The position numbers and the translations under genes were made by a program. From the NCBI GenBank assembly GCA_937899725.1, contig CALCCA010000200.1:1-45169 (forward strand): 45,169 nt of DNA. The letters run 5' to 3'. This DNA comes from an uncultured Halomicronema sp. GTDB lineage: Bacteria; Cyanobacteriota; Cyanobacteriia; Phormidesmidales; Phormidesmidaceae. The notes below the pieces were generated by a model, which saw only the letters and a list, made by a program, of their open reading frames with translations, made no database searches and was not told the DNA's origin. This document shows positions 18,898 through 27,185 of this stretch, piece by piece (the first letter of the stretch is position 1; every line of letters starts with the position of its first letter).

Positions 18898-19601
18898 CGC
18901 CACGCATCTTGGTGACTTTTCTTAGATGGCTTTTCAGAGAAATGGCTCGTGATGTCGGCGCAGCCCTCGCAATGAGGCCAGTGAGGTGGAGCACGCCGGT
19001 TGAGAGCGGTGGGACAGAGGCCTCTCTCGTTGGGTGTTTTAAGCGATCGTCGGGGGGTGGGCTGACCCAGACTACACGAAATTCATTTTTAGGGGAGCCT
19101 CTTAATTTTCCCTTGATCAACTGCGAGTCAGGAGAATCAGCTCACATGTTTAATCGCACCGCTGACTCTACTGGGAGGAGCACCTGAGGGCACTGCAGTT
19201 GCACTAGACGTGAGCAGAACGCTGACTCTATCGCCGCTGGTGAATCAAATGGGGCTCAAGAAAACCCCATCGCTTTGAGTTCATCCGGCCCATAGCGCGG
19301 ATCTGATAAGATTCGTTGCCACTGACCGGGTGAGGTTCTCAATAAAGCCGACCATTGACGAGTGCGGTGGGCCATTTGCCTCAACTGTTCAGCTGAGCAG
19401 AGTGAAACCCGCCACTACTCCCCTTGACTTCTCAGACGGCTGCGAGTTCTGCGCGCCGGTTAATCATGGTTTCATGAGGATGACGTCTCATTTTTCAGCC
19501 GGCCATGAGATTAACGTTCAAAGCCCGATGCCTAATGAGCATTTGTCTGAATTGAGTGGCTGAATCACCTGCATCTCGATAAACTACGACACTTCTAATT
19601 T
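18898..19601. other. Intergenic region, 704 bases
   Basis: Short open frames exist, but none shows recognisable family sequence or a good ribosome binding site. No RNA gene, inverted repeat of note or mobile element was seen. Confidence 0.4.
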
Positions 19602-20804
19602 ATGTCAGAGTCTCAAAAGATTAGCGCAGCGGTGGCCAAACTCTACGATACCTACCCGTTTCCGCCAGAACCCTTATTAGATGAAGCCCCCCCCGGTTAT
19701 AACTGGCGCTGGAATTGGTTGACCGCCTCTGCTTTTTGTACCGGCCAAAAGCCGGCGAGTACCCAAGCGCGGATTTTGGATGCTGGCTGCGGCACCGGGG
19801 TGGGAACGGAATATTTAGTACACCTCAATCCTGATGCCACCGTGGTCGGTATTGACCTCAGTGCTGGAGCTTTGGCTGTAGCACGAGAACGGTGTCAAAA
19901 GTCGGGGGCGACTGGCGTTGAATTTCATCACCTGAGCCTGTTTGATGTTGATCAGTTGCCGGGCGAGTTTGACCTGATTAATTGTGTGGGCGTTTTACAC
20001 CATACGCCCGATCCTCAAAGGGGCATTCAGGCCCTGGCGCAAAAGCTGGCCCCCGGCGGCTTGCTGCACGTGTTTGTGTATGGCGAACTAGGTCGCTGGG
20101 AAATCAAGCTCATGCAGGAGGCGATCGCGCTTTTGCAGGGCGATCGCCGGGGTGACTATCCCGATGGGGTGGCGGTGGGCCGACAGATCTTTGCGGCCTT
20201 GCCAGAAAACAATCGACTGCGGCAGCGAGAAAAAGAGCGCTGGTCTTGGGAAAACCAGCGCGATGAATGCTTTGCCGACATGTACGTGCATCCCCAAGAA
20301 ATTGACTACAACATCAATACCGTTTTTGAGCTGATTGACGCCTCAGGGCTAGAATTTGTCGGCTTCTCGAATCCTCAGGTGTGGGACTTAGAGCGGTTGG
20401 TGGGCACTGCCCCAGACTTGCTGGAACGGGCGCAAGGGCTGAGCGATCGCCAACGCTATCGGCTCATTGAACTGCTAGATCCTTCAGCCATCACCCACTA
20501 TGAGTTTTTCCTCGCTCGTCCGCCGCTGAGCCGACAAACCTGGGCCGATGACAATGCTCTACTCAACGCCATTCCCGAACCTAGTCCCTGTTTAGAAAAT
20601 TGGCAAGACAGCCCCCAATTCTTTAATCAGGATTATCAGCTAATCAAGCTGGAACAGTCGCCGTGGCAGTTTTTAGTCGCCTGTGGCCAAACTGCCGGCA
20701 GCCAGACCGTTGGTGAGCTGCTAGAGACCGTAGAAAGTACGTTGGAGGATGTGCGATCGCTGCAGCGGCAAAACCTCGTCTTGCTCAGCCCTGGGCAGGC
20801 TTAA
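19602..20804 (+). CDS. Class I SAM-dependent methyltransferase with C-terminal extension
   Basis: A 400-residue protein. The methyltransferase core (about 50-185) shows motif I LDAGCGTGVGTEYL, the acidic residue of motif II (VVGIDLSAGALAVAR), and motif IV/post-I FDLINCVGVLHHTPDP. The N-terminus carries a YDTYPFPPEPL stretch seen in several cyanobacterial methyltransferases. The additional 200 C-terminal residues have no recognised domain but include a possible substrate or cap region (DYNINTVFELIDASGLEFVG). Substrate unknown; no biosynthetic partner lies alongside. The ATG at 19602 is the first start after stop codons in that frame. Confidence 0.8.
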   Translation: MSESQKISAAVAKLYDTYPFPPEPLLDEAPPGYNWRWNWLTASAFCTGQKPASTQARILDAGCGTGVGTEYLVHLNPDATVVGIDLSAGALAVARERCQKSGATGVEFHHLSLFDVDQLPGEFDLINCVGVLHHTPDPQRGIQALAQKLAPGGLLHVFVYGELGRWEIKLMQEAIALLQGDRRGDYPDGVAVGRQIFAALPENNRLRQREKERWSWENQRDECFADMYVHPQEIDYNINTVFELIDASGLEFVGFSNPQVWDLERLVGTAPDLLERAQGLSDRQRYRLIELLDPSAITHYEFFLARPPLSRQTWADDNALLNAIPEPSPCLENWQDSPQFFNQDYQLIKLEQSPWQFLVACGQTAGSQTVGELLETVESTLEDVRSLQRQNLVLLSPGQA

Positions 20805-20935
20805 CCCACTAGTCATCCTCCACGACTGGGCATTCCATCGGGTTGCTGCCGAGTTTCGCCAGCGTGCGGATGACGCTTAGAGAATCGCGCTTAGCTAACA
20901 TACTGATAAATCCGGTTTGTTCCGCAGGAGACGCG

Positions 20936-21060
20936 CCGCAGGGGCGCAGCCTGCCCGCAGGGCAGACGACTCCGTTCAACTTCCGTATCCCGAGAGCTGA
21001 GCGGAGTCGTTCGCGCTAGCGTCTCCGTAAGGAGAAAACTCGTCTCGCAGGGACTTTATT
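20936..21060. repeat. Palindromic repeat related to the MITE-like family
   Basis: Shares the inner ACGACTCCG...TGAGCGGAGTCGT inverted repeat and the GCGTCTCC/GGAGACGC blocks with the three main copies, but has different outer ends. It also contains a GCGCAGCCTGCCCGCAGGGC block. It lies just downstream of cpcF and may affect the end of that transcript. Confidence 0.6.
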
Positions 21061-21074
21061 TGCAAACGTATCCC

Positions 21075-21890
21075 TTAAGGCTCCTGAAGGGTGCCGACAC
21101 TCAATAGCTCTCGATAGTGCTGTGGATCCCCTGCGGATAGTACAGTTCTTTCTTTTAGCTTGCGATTGTATAAGCGGGCCAAGATCTGCTCCCAATCGGT
21201 GGAGGTGAGCGATGACTGCTCTACCTGCCGAGAAGCTTCCGCTTGCGGAATCGCTTCTTTGAGATACTGCTGAGCTTGCCAGACGCGCGCCTTGACGGAC
21301 ACACTGGCTTCCTCATGGGTCATGCCCGCGAGCTGCTGCTGGATCTGTGATCGCCGCAGGCCACTCCCTGCTTGGGTCGCTAGAGCCAACGCTTCTAGTC
21401 CCACCACAGCGGCATACCGCACGATCCATTCTTCGTCTTGCTGCGCCACAAACAGCAGCGCTTCTAAGGCTTCCGTTTGGGCAATTTCTAACAGTTGGGG
21501 GGGGAACTGCGGCCACTGCATATTGCCCAACCCCCGTGCCGCCGCCCGCCGGACACTCATCGAGATATCGGCTGTGGCAGCGCCCAAGAGAGTGAGTAAG
21601 CCCCGGGGGTCACCAATGCTTGCCAAGGCTCGAATCGCCCAAGCGCGCGCCGTGTAATTGTTGAGATCAAGCTGTTCTAACAGCGGTGAGACGGCAGGGG
21701 TGCCGAGCGTCACTAACCCATTGACAGCGGCCACAGCGGCGCCAGGGTTGTTATAACTCAAGGCTTCTATCAAGTGCGGAATTGACTCAACCAGACCCGC
21801 GTCTGCCAAGTCCTGAACTGCATCGGAAAGCGAAGTGGCAGAATCTGCCTTTTCGATCGCGTCAAGGAAAGGAGCAAGCACGTCAGACAT
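21075..21890 (-). CDS. cpcF: Phycocyanobilin lyase subunit beta
   Basis: About 271 residues made of HEAT-like repeats, for example YNNPGAAVAAVNGLVTLGTP, NNYTARAWAIRALASIGDP and MSVRRAAARGLGNMQWP. The YNNPGAAVAAV repeat near the N-terminus is characteristic of CpcF. With CpcE it forms the heterodimeric lyase that attaches phycocyanobilin to Cys84 of CpcA. A TTG at 21923 opens the frame, but the ATG at 21890 (MSDVLAPFLDAIEKADSA) matches CpcF N-termini. It is the last gene of cpcBA-EF, about 230 bases after cpcE, so it may depend on read-through past intercistronic structures. Confidence 0.88.
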   Translation of the reverse strand: MSDVLAPFLDAIEKADSATSLSDAVQDLADAGLVESIPHLIEALSYNNPGAAVAAVNGLVTLGTPAVSPLLEQLDLNNYTARAWAIRALASIGDPRGLLTLLGAATADISMSVRRAAARGLGNMQWPQFPPQLLEIAQTEALEALLFVAQQDEEWIVRYAAVVGLEALALATQAGSGLRRSQIQQQLAGMTHEEASVSVKARVWQAQQYLKEAIPQAEASRQVEQSSLTSTDWEQILARLYNRKLKERTVLSAGDPQHYRELLSVGTLQEP

Positions 21891-22122
21891 TAGGATTAGG
21901 ATGCTAGATTCTGGAGCAAGCAAGAGAGCATTTCAAGCCCAGCTTTGACTGTTAACATTCTCGCGCGATTCGTTGCATTGCTTCACTCATCAAGCATTTG
22001 TCACAAAAAAATTAACAACCAACCGCCCTCTACGGCCTTTCACCCTGGCGGGAATTGATTGTCCGAGTCGGGAATTGACCGCCAAAAATTTTCCGAGGGG
22101 CGGCGACCGGGTCGCGATGAGC

Positions 22123-22950
22123 CTACAGTAAAGCATCCATCAGCGCCATCACTCGTTTGGCCCCGGCTGACAAATCTGGCCCTGGGGTTCCAGCCAACTC
22201 TCGCTCCAACAATCCTTTGAGGGCAATGAGTTTGAGGCTGTTTTCGGCGAGGGTTTCGGCAATGGCCTCAGCGGCCGGCAGATAACCGATCGCCCCCAAA
22301 TCGGCCAAGACCGTCCGGCGGAGCTGCAAATCCTGATTGGAGAGGGCTGCGATCAGCTGATCTCCATACTGCCGAGCGACTTCTGGCTCAGGCGTTAGCT
22401 GGTACAAGGCGCGAGCCGTCGCGTACTGCACGCGAGGCACGGCATGATCGAGAAACGGTTGAATATCGGGAATTGCGTCAACGGCAGCCAAGGTCCCCAG
22501 GGCCTCAATCAGCGCGTCAAAGGGTTGCTCTAGCTGCGGAGGTTCGAGCGCGGGTAAGGTCCCGGCAATCTCACCGCGCAACAAGCCCAACAGTTGAGGA
22601 ATCGCCGCCGGGTCGCCCAAACTTTCCAGCGCTTTAGCGGCCGCTTCTCGCACATAGAAATCGGTGCAGGACAAGACCTGAATGAGGGGGGCTACGGCTT
22701 GCCGATCAGCCAATTTTCCTAAAGCTCTGGCCGCATTCCGACGGAGTGGATAGCCTCCCGCCTCAGTGCGATCATCTTCATCCAACAGGGCGGCAATCAA
22801 AACTTGAATGGCTGAGTCCGTATTGACGCGAAATCGCCCCAACCACCATGCCGCATAGACCCGCAATCCCAGGTCTTCACCTTGGAGATTGGCGATCGCG
22901 GTTTCAATCGTTAACTGACCCTCATCCCGGATATCCGGCAGATCACTCAT
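22123..22950 (-). CDS. cpcE: Phycocyanobilin lyase subunit alpha
   Basis: About 275 residues of HEAT-like repeats (LRVYAAWWLGRFRV, PLRRNAARALGKLADRQAV, FYVREAAAKALESLGDPAA). The YAAWWLGRF stretch is typical of CpcE. Partner of CpcF in chromophorylating phycocyanin alpha. A frame opens at the ATG at 22986, but that codon lies inside the large intercistronic hairpin; the ATG at 22950 (MSDLPDIRDEGQLT) has GGGAGG at 9 bases and is preferred. Close relatives (PecE and other E/F-type lyases) cannot be wholly excluded, but the cpcBA context makes CpcE most likely. Confidence 0.9.
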   Translation of the reverse strand: MSDLPDIRDEGQLTIETAIANLQGEDLGLRVYAAWWLGRFRVNTDSAIQVLIAALLDEDDRTEAGGYPLRRNAARALGKLADRQAVAPLIQVLSCTDFYVREAAAKALESLGDPAAIPQLLGLLRGEIAGTLPALEPPQLEQPFDALIEALGTLAAVDAIPDIQPFLDHAVPRVQYATARALYQLTPEPEVARQYGDQLIAALSNQDLQLRRTVLADLGAIGYLPAAEAIAETLAENSLKLIALKGLLERELAGTPGPDLSAGAKRVMALMDALL

Positions 22951-22980
22951 CGAGAAGCCCTCCCAGTCATCGTCCCCTGT

Positions 22981-23033
22981 ATCCATCAGCCTATCAGCCT
23001 GACCGGTCTGGTCAGGCTGATAGGCTGATGGAT
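22981..23033 (-). promoter_or_regulatory. 24-bp perfect hairpin between cpcA and cpcE
   Basis: Arms 22981-23004 and 23010-23033 are perfect reverse complements around a 5-base loop. The structure lies 109 bases after cpcA and 31 bases before the preferred cpcE ATG. No T-run follows, so it is not a classical terminator. It could block 3'-exonucleases to stabilise cpcBA mRNA, mark a processing site, or attenuate cpcEF expression. Confidence 0.85.
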
Positions 23034-23142
23034 AGACAAAACAAATCCCTGAGACATAAACAACGCCTAACCGCAGTCAGTGGCTGTATATCTCTCAGGG
23101 ACAGAGGCTGCTTAATCAAGCACTAAAAATTGAGCAGGCGAA

Positions 23143-23631
23143 CTAGCTCAGTGCGTTGATGGCATAGTCGAGGTAAGAGTTGGCCTCAACTGCCGGATCA
23201 CCACTCAAACCGTGGTTAGCTTTGATGTGCTTGAGGGCTTCGATGTACCAGCTAGGAGACAACTCAAAGGTCGAGTTGATTTCAGCAATACCGGCAATCA
23301 AGTACTCATCCATGGGGCCAGTGCCGCCGACAACGCAGCAGTAGGTGACCATGCGGAGGTAGTAACCGATGTCACGCACACACTTGTCTTTACCACGCTG
23401 GTCAGCCGCGTAGTTAGGACCCTGCATTTGGGTGGTGTAAGGGAACTTGTTGTACACCGCTTGAGCCGCACCAGAAGCCAAGCTAGACGCTTTCTCAGTC
23501 AGCGCTTTAGCAGCAGCTAAGCTCGCATCTGCCTGGCGAAAACGACCAAAGGCAGACTGAATCTCAGTGGAACTTAGGTAGCGGCCCTGCGAATCAGCAG
23601 CAGCGACAGCTTCGGTCAAAGGGGTTTTCAT
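23143..23631 (-). CDS. cpcA: Phycocyanin alpha subunit
   Basis: 162 residues, the standard CpcA length. The N-terminus [20 protein letters not shown] and the core [20 protein letters not shown] are diagnostic of C-phycocyanin alpha. The bilin-binding Cys84 is present in [19 protein letters not shown]. The protein pairs with CpcB to form the hexameric phycobilisome rods that absorb around 620 nm. An earlier TTG would add two residues; the ATG at 23631 matches the family and has GGAG about 11 bases upstream. It is the second gene of the operon, 86 bases after cpcB. Confidence 0.98.
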   Translation of the reverse strand: MKTPLTEAVAAADSQGRYLSSTEIQSAFGRFRQADASLAAAKALTEKASSLASGAAQAVYNKFPYTTQMQGPNYAADQRGKDKCVRDIGYYLRMVTYCCVVGGTGPMDEYLIAGIAEINSTFELSPSWYIEALKHIKANHGLSGDPAVEANSYLDYAINALS

Positions 23632-23651
23632 AGTCAAAATCTCCAGATAGA

Positions 23652-23688
23652 AGTGGACTCAGAGGGAGGCAGGCAATGCCTAACCACT
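23652..23688 (-). promoter_or_regulatory. Intercistronic hairpin between cpcB and cpcA
   Basis: AGTGG (23652-23656) pairs with CCACT (23684-23688), and AGGC (23671-23674) with GCCT (23678-23681), giving a small branched structure upstream of the cpcA ribosome binding site. A role in mRNA processing or stability is inferred from its location only. Confidence 0.4.
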
Positions 23689-23717
23689 CCGAGAAGAGGG
23701 ACGAAGTAGCTAAGGAA

Positions 23718-24236
23718 CTAAGCAACCGCAGCAGCAGCTGTATCGAAGTAGGAGCCGATTTCAGAAACCAAGCTGGAGCAATCACCTTGGGTAATACCCG
23801 CAGAATCGTTGACGATTCCGATCGCAGCCGCTTTCATCTTCTCTACACCAACTGCCACAGAAGTGCCGGGAGTGCCTAGAGCGACATAAGTTTCCCGCAA
23901 GCCATTCAGGCAGCGATCATTCAAGACACTGGCATCACCAGAGAAAACCGCGTAGGTGATGTAGCGCAAGATGATGTCCATATCGCGCAAACAAGCAGCC
24001 ATGCGGCGGCTGGTGTAAGCGTTACCACCCGGAGCAATCAACTGAGGTTGCTCAGCAAACAACTCACGTGCAGCACTAGCCACAATCGCCGAAGAGTTGC
24101 TAGTGATGCGATTCACAGAATCCATCCGCTTGTTGCCATCGGCAACCATCGCACTTAAAGCATCAATTTGATCAGTGCTGAGGTATGCACCTCGAGCGTC
24201 AGCCTGGGAGACCACTTTTGCAAAAGCGTCAAACAT
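23718..24236 (-). CDS. cpcB: Phycocyanin beta subunit
   Basis: 172 residues, the standard CpcB length, starting [20 protein letters not shown]. Both chromophore cysteines are present: Cys82 in [20 protein letters not shown] and Cys153 in [15 protein letters not shown]. The Asn72 region ([10 protein letters not shown]) fits the methylated asparagine site. It forms alpha-beta monomers with CpcA in phycobilisome rods. The ATG at 24236 follows an AAGGAG site 9 bases upstream. It is the first gene of cpcBA-EF, downstream of a long AT-rich leader. No rod-linker gene (cpcC, cpcD, cpcH, cpcI) occurs in the window. Confidence 0.98.
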   Translation of the reverse strand: MFDAFAKVVSQADARGAYLSTDQIDALSAMVADGNKRMDSVNRITSNSSAIVASAARELFAEQPQLIAPGGNAYTSRRMAACLRDMDIILRYITYAVFSGDASVLNDRCLNGLRETYVALGTPGTSVAVGVEKMKAAAIGIVNDSAGITQGDCSSLVSEIGSYFDTAAAAVA

Positions 24237-25218
24237 TAACTCAATCTCCTTAGAGTTTGTAGAAGGATTTTAAGGTGTGACTAATCATCCACACTCGGAA
24301 TGTCCTCGGACTACGAGACAAGCCATCATCAGCGGGCTGCAGCCCTAAAGACACCGACGAGACTTTTTCTAACACTCCTGAGAATCGGAAGCTTAGAAAC
24401 GTTTACCTTTCTTAAACAAAGAAGTTGGATCTGGGAGACAAAGCCCCAGCCAGAAATACATCCGGCACCCAACCTCTTGAACTTTCCTGTTTATACTATG
24501 CCGTTGAATCGATTTGCTATTACGAATTGTCAACTAATCAGCCCTGCCCCGAAGTCCTCTGCTGAAAAGGGTTTGGGCGATCGCTCAAAAATGCTGCCTG
24601 ACATCAAAATGCAACAAAAGATGAAGAAGTGCGGCGTTTGATGGATCGACAGTAGAGTTTCCTGGGCGATCTGCCCCCCTGCGAAGTTTTCTGAGAGCCG
24701 GTCGGATGGCGGCTGAGTTTCTAATAAATAACCAGAATTTTGGGCGTCGCTGTGCAGATGGCACCCTGCAGGGTTCATTGTTGGGCGTGGGGTGATCGCA
24801 TCATGCTCCGTTGCTTGAAAGTCGCCTCGCGATCGTGGTCAGGATTAAGCAGGGCTGCCCTGACCGCAATTGTCTTTTCTAGAGACAGGGATTGGGGCAT
24901 CGCGCCCTTTGACTGGTAGATGTCGTTCTGATCGCTCGGGACTATCGAACCGCGCGAACATGAACGAGAAGTGGCAGTTGGCAATCATCCGATAGCCAAT
25001 TTTTACCTTCACTCTCCTACTTCTGACTAGTTGGGGAGGAGGGTTCGCTTGCGCGGCGTCACCCATGCATTCAGAGAGCGTCTCCAGCTCAGAACGCTAG
25101 CAAAATCCAGCAAAATCGGCCTAACTAACGGCTTGAGCTCAGCACGTGAGGTCGCCCTCGTTATTTTGTGAAGAAATGTAAACTACAATAAAGGTAGCTG
25201 CATTCTGGTTATCGCTGC
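24237..25218 (-). promoter_or_regulatory. Upstream region and leader of the cpc operon
   Basis: A 980-base divergent gap between cpcB and the HEAT-repeat gene, which must hold both promoters. On the minus strand an AGTATAA-like box (24497-24491) and a TTGACA (24533-24528) lie upstream of cpcB, though their spacing (about 29 bases) is too wide for one sigma-70 promoter, so these are hints only. Cyanobacterial cpc transcripts often have leaders of 200 bases or more, which fits. No gene is evident here. Confidence 0.4.
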
Positions 25219-25872
25219 GTGGAACTACATCAAATTGAATCTTTTTTGGCCAGCGCCGATCCCCAGGATCGGTTGAAGGCGCTGGTGGAGCTGCGGAAAC
25301 ACGAGCCTCAGGACGTGGTGCCGCTGCTGACTGAGCATCTACATGACAAAGAGTTTGTGGTGCGCTCATTTGTAGCCATGGGCTTGGGCTACAAGCAAAC
25401 CGAGGCGGGATTTGCCGCCCTATTGAATCTGATTGAGCATGACCGCGATCCTAATGTCGTGGCCGAAGCTGCTAATTCGCTCGAAAAGTATGGCGATCGC
25501 GCCATCCCTCATCTAACGAAATTATTCGAGCACAATTCTCACTGGCTTGTGCGGCAAAGCATTTTTGCTGCTTTAGAAGAAGTGACGCCAGAAATTAGGT
25601 TACAGCTCTGTCGCTGGGGCTGGCAGGGCACTGATATCGTCGTGCAGCACAACGCGATCGCCAACTTGGGTCGGCTTCAAGACACTCCCCAAGCCACCGA
25701 GGCCTTAGCGCTCATTCTTGAGGCTGCTGTCGCTGATGCCCCGATGCTGCGAGCACAAGCCGCAAGAGTGCTTCCTGGCTTTGACGGGCCAGCCGCCCAA
25801 GCGGCATTAGCAGAACTGCGGCAAGACGATAACCTGCAGGTGGTGGGAGCCACCCTCGAAAGCCTCCTGTAA
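25219..25872 (+). CDS. HEAT-repeat protein, phycobilisome-related (NblB/lyase-like)
   Basis: 217 residues with five to six HEAT-like repeats (KEFVVRSFVAMGLGYKQTEAG, then DPNVVAEAANSLEKYGDRAI and SHWLVRQSIFAALEEV). It belongs to the same broad superfamily as CpcE and CpcF, and size and sequence resemble cyanobacterial NblB-like proteins, which bind phycobiliproteins during bleaching. The start is GTG at 25219 (MELHQIESFL); no ATG lies near this N-terminus. It is divergent from cpcBA across a shared upstream region, supporting a role in phycobilisome turnover or chromophore handling. A general scaffold role is the alternative. It ends at a strong hairpin. Confidence 0.75.
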   Translation: MELHQIESFLASADPQDRLKALVELRKHEPQDVVPLLTEHLHDKEFVVRSFVAMGLGYKQTEAGFAALLNLIEHDRDPNVVAEAANSLEKYGDRAIPHLTKLFEHNSHWLVRQSIFAALEEVTPEIRLQLCRWGWQGTDIVVQHNAIANLGRLQDTPQATEALALILEAAVADAPMLRAQAARVLPGFDGPAAQAALAELRQDDNLQVVGATLESLL

Positions 25873-25873
25873 T

Positions 25874-25913
25874 CGCTCAGTTAGCAGTCGCTCTCATGAC
25901 TGCTAACTGAGCG
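25874..25913 (+). terminator. Strong hairpin terminator after the HEAT-repeat gene
   Basis: A perfect 16-bp stem (25874-25889 with 25898-25913, 8-base loop) begins 2 bases after the stop codon. The T-run is weak (GGTTTC), so termination efficiency is uncertain. It may also insulate the convergent DUF433 locus. Confidence 0.7.
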
Positions 25914-25935
25914 GTTTCAACATGGGGGTAATGTT

Positions 25936-26245
25936 CTAGACCAGTGGAGGCATGCTGTCAGCTTGCCCGCCCCCGTTCGTAGTGATTAACAGTCCGATGA
26001 CCGTCTCAGGCCTCAAAACCGACTTGGGAAAAAAGTCAGTCAGTAGCCGTCTACCCGCCTCTTCTAGCAAGCTAACTACCGTCTCTCGCTTGACGGTTGG
26101 AAAGCCATCTAGAAAATCATCAACTGACTCACCAGCTTTGAGATACTCAAAAAACGTCGCGATCGGCACCCGAGTGCCAGCAAAGACAGGGGGTGCCACT
26201 CATGATCTCGGGTGAAGTGCTAATGATCAACTGGTCTTGCCACAT
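25936..26245 (-). pseudogene. DUF433 antitoxin-like gene with a 1-base frameshift
   Basis: The body of a DUF433 protein is clear: VFAGTRVPIATFFEYLKAGE then SVDDFLDGFPTVKRETVVSL. The expected N-terminus exists in another frame: from the ATG at 26245 it reads MWQDQLIISTSPEIMSGTP. Removing one C from the five-C run (G5 at 26189-26193 on the plus strand) joins the two as SGTPVFAGTRVP. The gene is therefore disrupted by a +1 slip, or contains a sequencing error. The C-terminus after EEAGRRLL runs on about 35 atypical residues. DUF433 proteins are usually paired with a DUF5615 PIN-like toxin; none is visible downstream. Confidence 0.75.
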
Positions 26246-26645
26246 TCCTCGTTGTCTGTGAGAAACCTAGCTTTATTCTATCCAGACTCCTTCAAGGGTT
26301 TTACCAAGAACGAGAGCGGCTCAATGCAGATTTATCACAGCTTTCAAACTTTGGTGCAGTTGCCGATCTAACCAAGACATTGCTGCTTATAACAAAGAGA
26401 GTTTGAGGGGCGATCGCGCTCTAAACACCTTGATAATCTCAGGCGCACGATTGCTCTATCTCCCGGTGTCGAGTGGGTGCTATACAGCCAATGTCCTTCT
26501 CATCGCGTGAGCCATGGGCACAACGTAAGGTGTGCTCGCTGCTCAGTTCGCGATTTCTGTCAATCGCCTAATGAAACCACCCTGACGAGGGCTCTGGCCA
26601 CAGGACTCTATAATGCCAAGGCAGTTGCGACTCGGATGTTTGGCC
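26246..26645. other. Intergenic region, 400 bases
   Basis: No gene, RNA or repeat could be supported. A plus-strand open frame (26477-26740) has no family resemblance and overlaps the small minus-strand gene. Confidence 0.4.
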
Positions 26646-26882
26646 TTATGAGGTCTCGTGATCGCCCGTCACGACAAATTGCAAAAACGCCAGCGTTTCT
26701 TCCCCCGGTAACCGAAACTGTTGGCCATCGTATTCGATGATGTAAGCACCAGTCACTTCACCACAGGCATTGCAGGTGAGGGTTGAGGTCTTGAGGGCGG
26801 CGATACTGAGTTGACGCACTTGAGCCGCGAGCCAGGCTTCGTAGCCGGGTACAACCTTGAGGTCAAACTTCGTCAAATCCAT
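26646..26882 (-). CDS. Small hypothetical protein with CxxC motif
   Basis: 78 residues starting MDLTKFDLKVVPGYEAWLAA. A CNACGEV stretch near residue 40 supplies two cysteines that could bind metal or form a disulfide, followed by a strand-rich part (AYIIEYDGQQFRLP). The frame opens at 26906, but the ATG at 26882 has GGAG 5 bases upstream and is preferred. Compositional bias and the ribosome binding site suggest a real gene. It lies about 300 bases downstream of menD on the same strand, separated by two hairpins. Function unknown. Confidence 0.55.
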   Translation of the reverse strand: MDLTKFDLKVVPGYEAWLAAQVRQLSIAALKTSTLTCNACGEVTGAYIIEYDGQQFRLPGEETLAFLQFVVTGDHETS

Positions 26883-26998
26883 CGGGTCTCCTATTCGTGG
26901 GCACAAGGGATAGTAGGGGCGCGTGGTTCTCGATAATCCTGTAAATTGCTGACCAAACGCATGGTGGCGGTATCGGTGGCATTTAGGGGCACCTGCCT

Positions 26999-27062
26999 TG
27001 GCTATTGATCACCATTTCATCTCGCGATCAATAGCCATTGCCAGAATCATAAGGCTCTGGCA
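26999..27062. repeat. Two adjacent perfect hairpins downstream of menD
   Basis: The first has 12-bp arms (26999-27010 and 27026-27037, 15-base loop); the second has 7-bp arms (TGCCAGA 27039-27045, TCTGGCA 27056-27062). No T-run follows on either strand. They may process or partly terminate the menD transcript, or be a dispersed repeat. Confidence 0.6.
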
Positions 27063-27185
27063 GTGGTCAAAGGGATAAACGGTTTGCCGCACCCTCAACA
27101 ATATAGGGGGAGCAAGGCAATATTCGAGTGATTTCACGAGATGCGGAGCAGCAAGAGCAAGGCTGAAAATCAGCCACCGTTGAGT

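Noticed and set aside
19330-19563. 77-residue plus-strand ORF before the methyltransferase gene
   Set aside because: No family resemblance or ribosome binding site; likely chance ORF in non-coding DNA.
24491-24533. TTGACA plus AGTATAA as a complete cpcB promoter
   Set aside because: The spacing is about 29 bases, too wide for a sigma-70 promoter; kept only as a hint within the leader feature.
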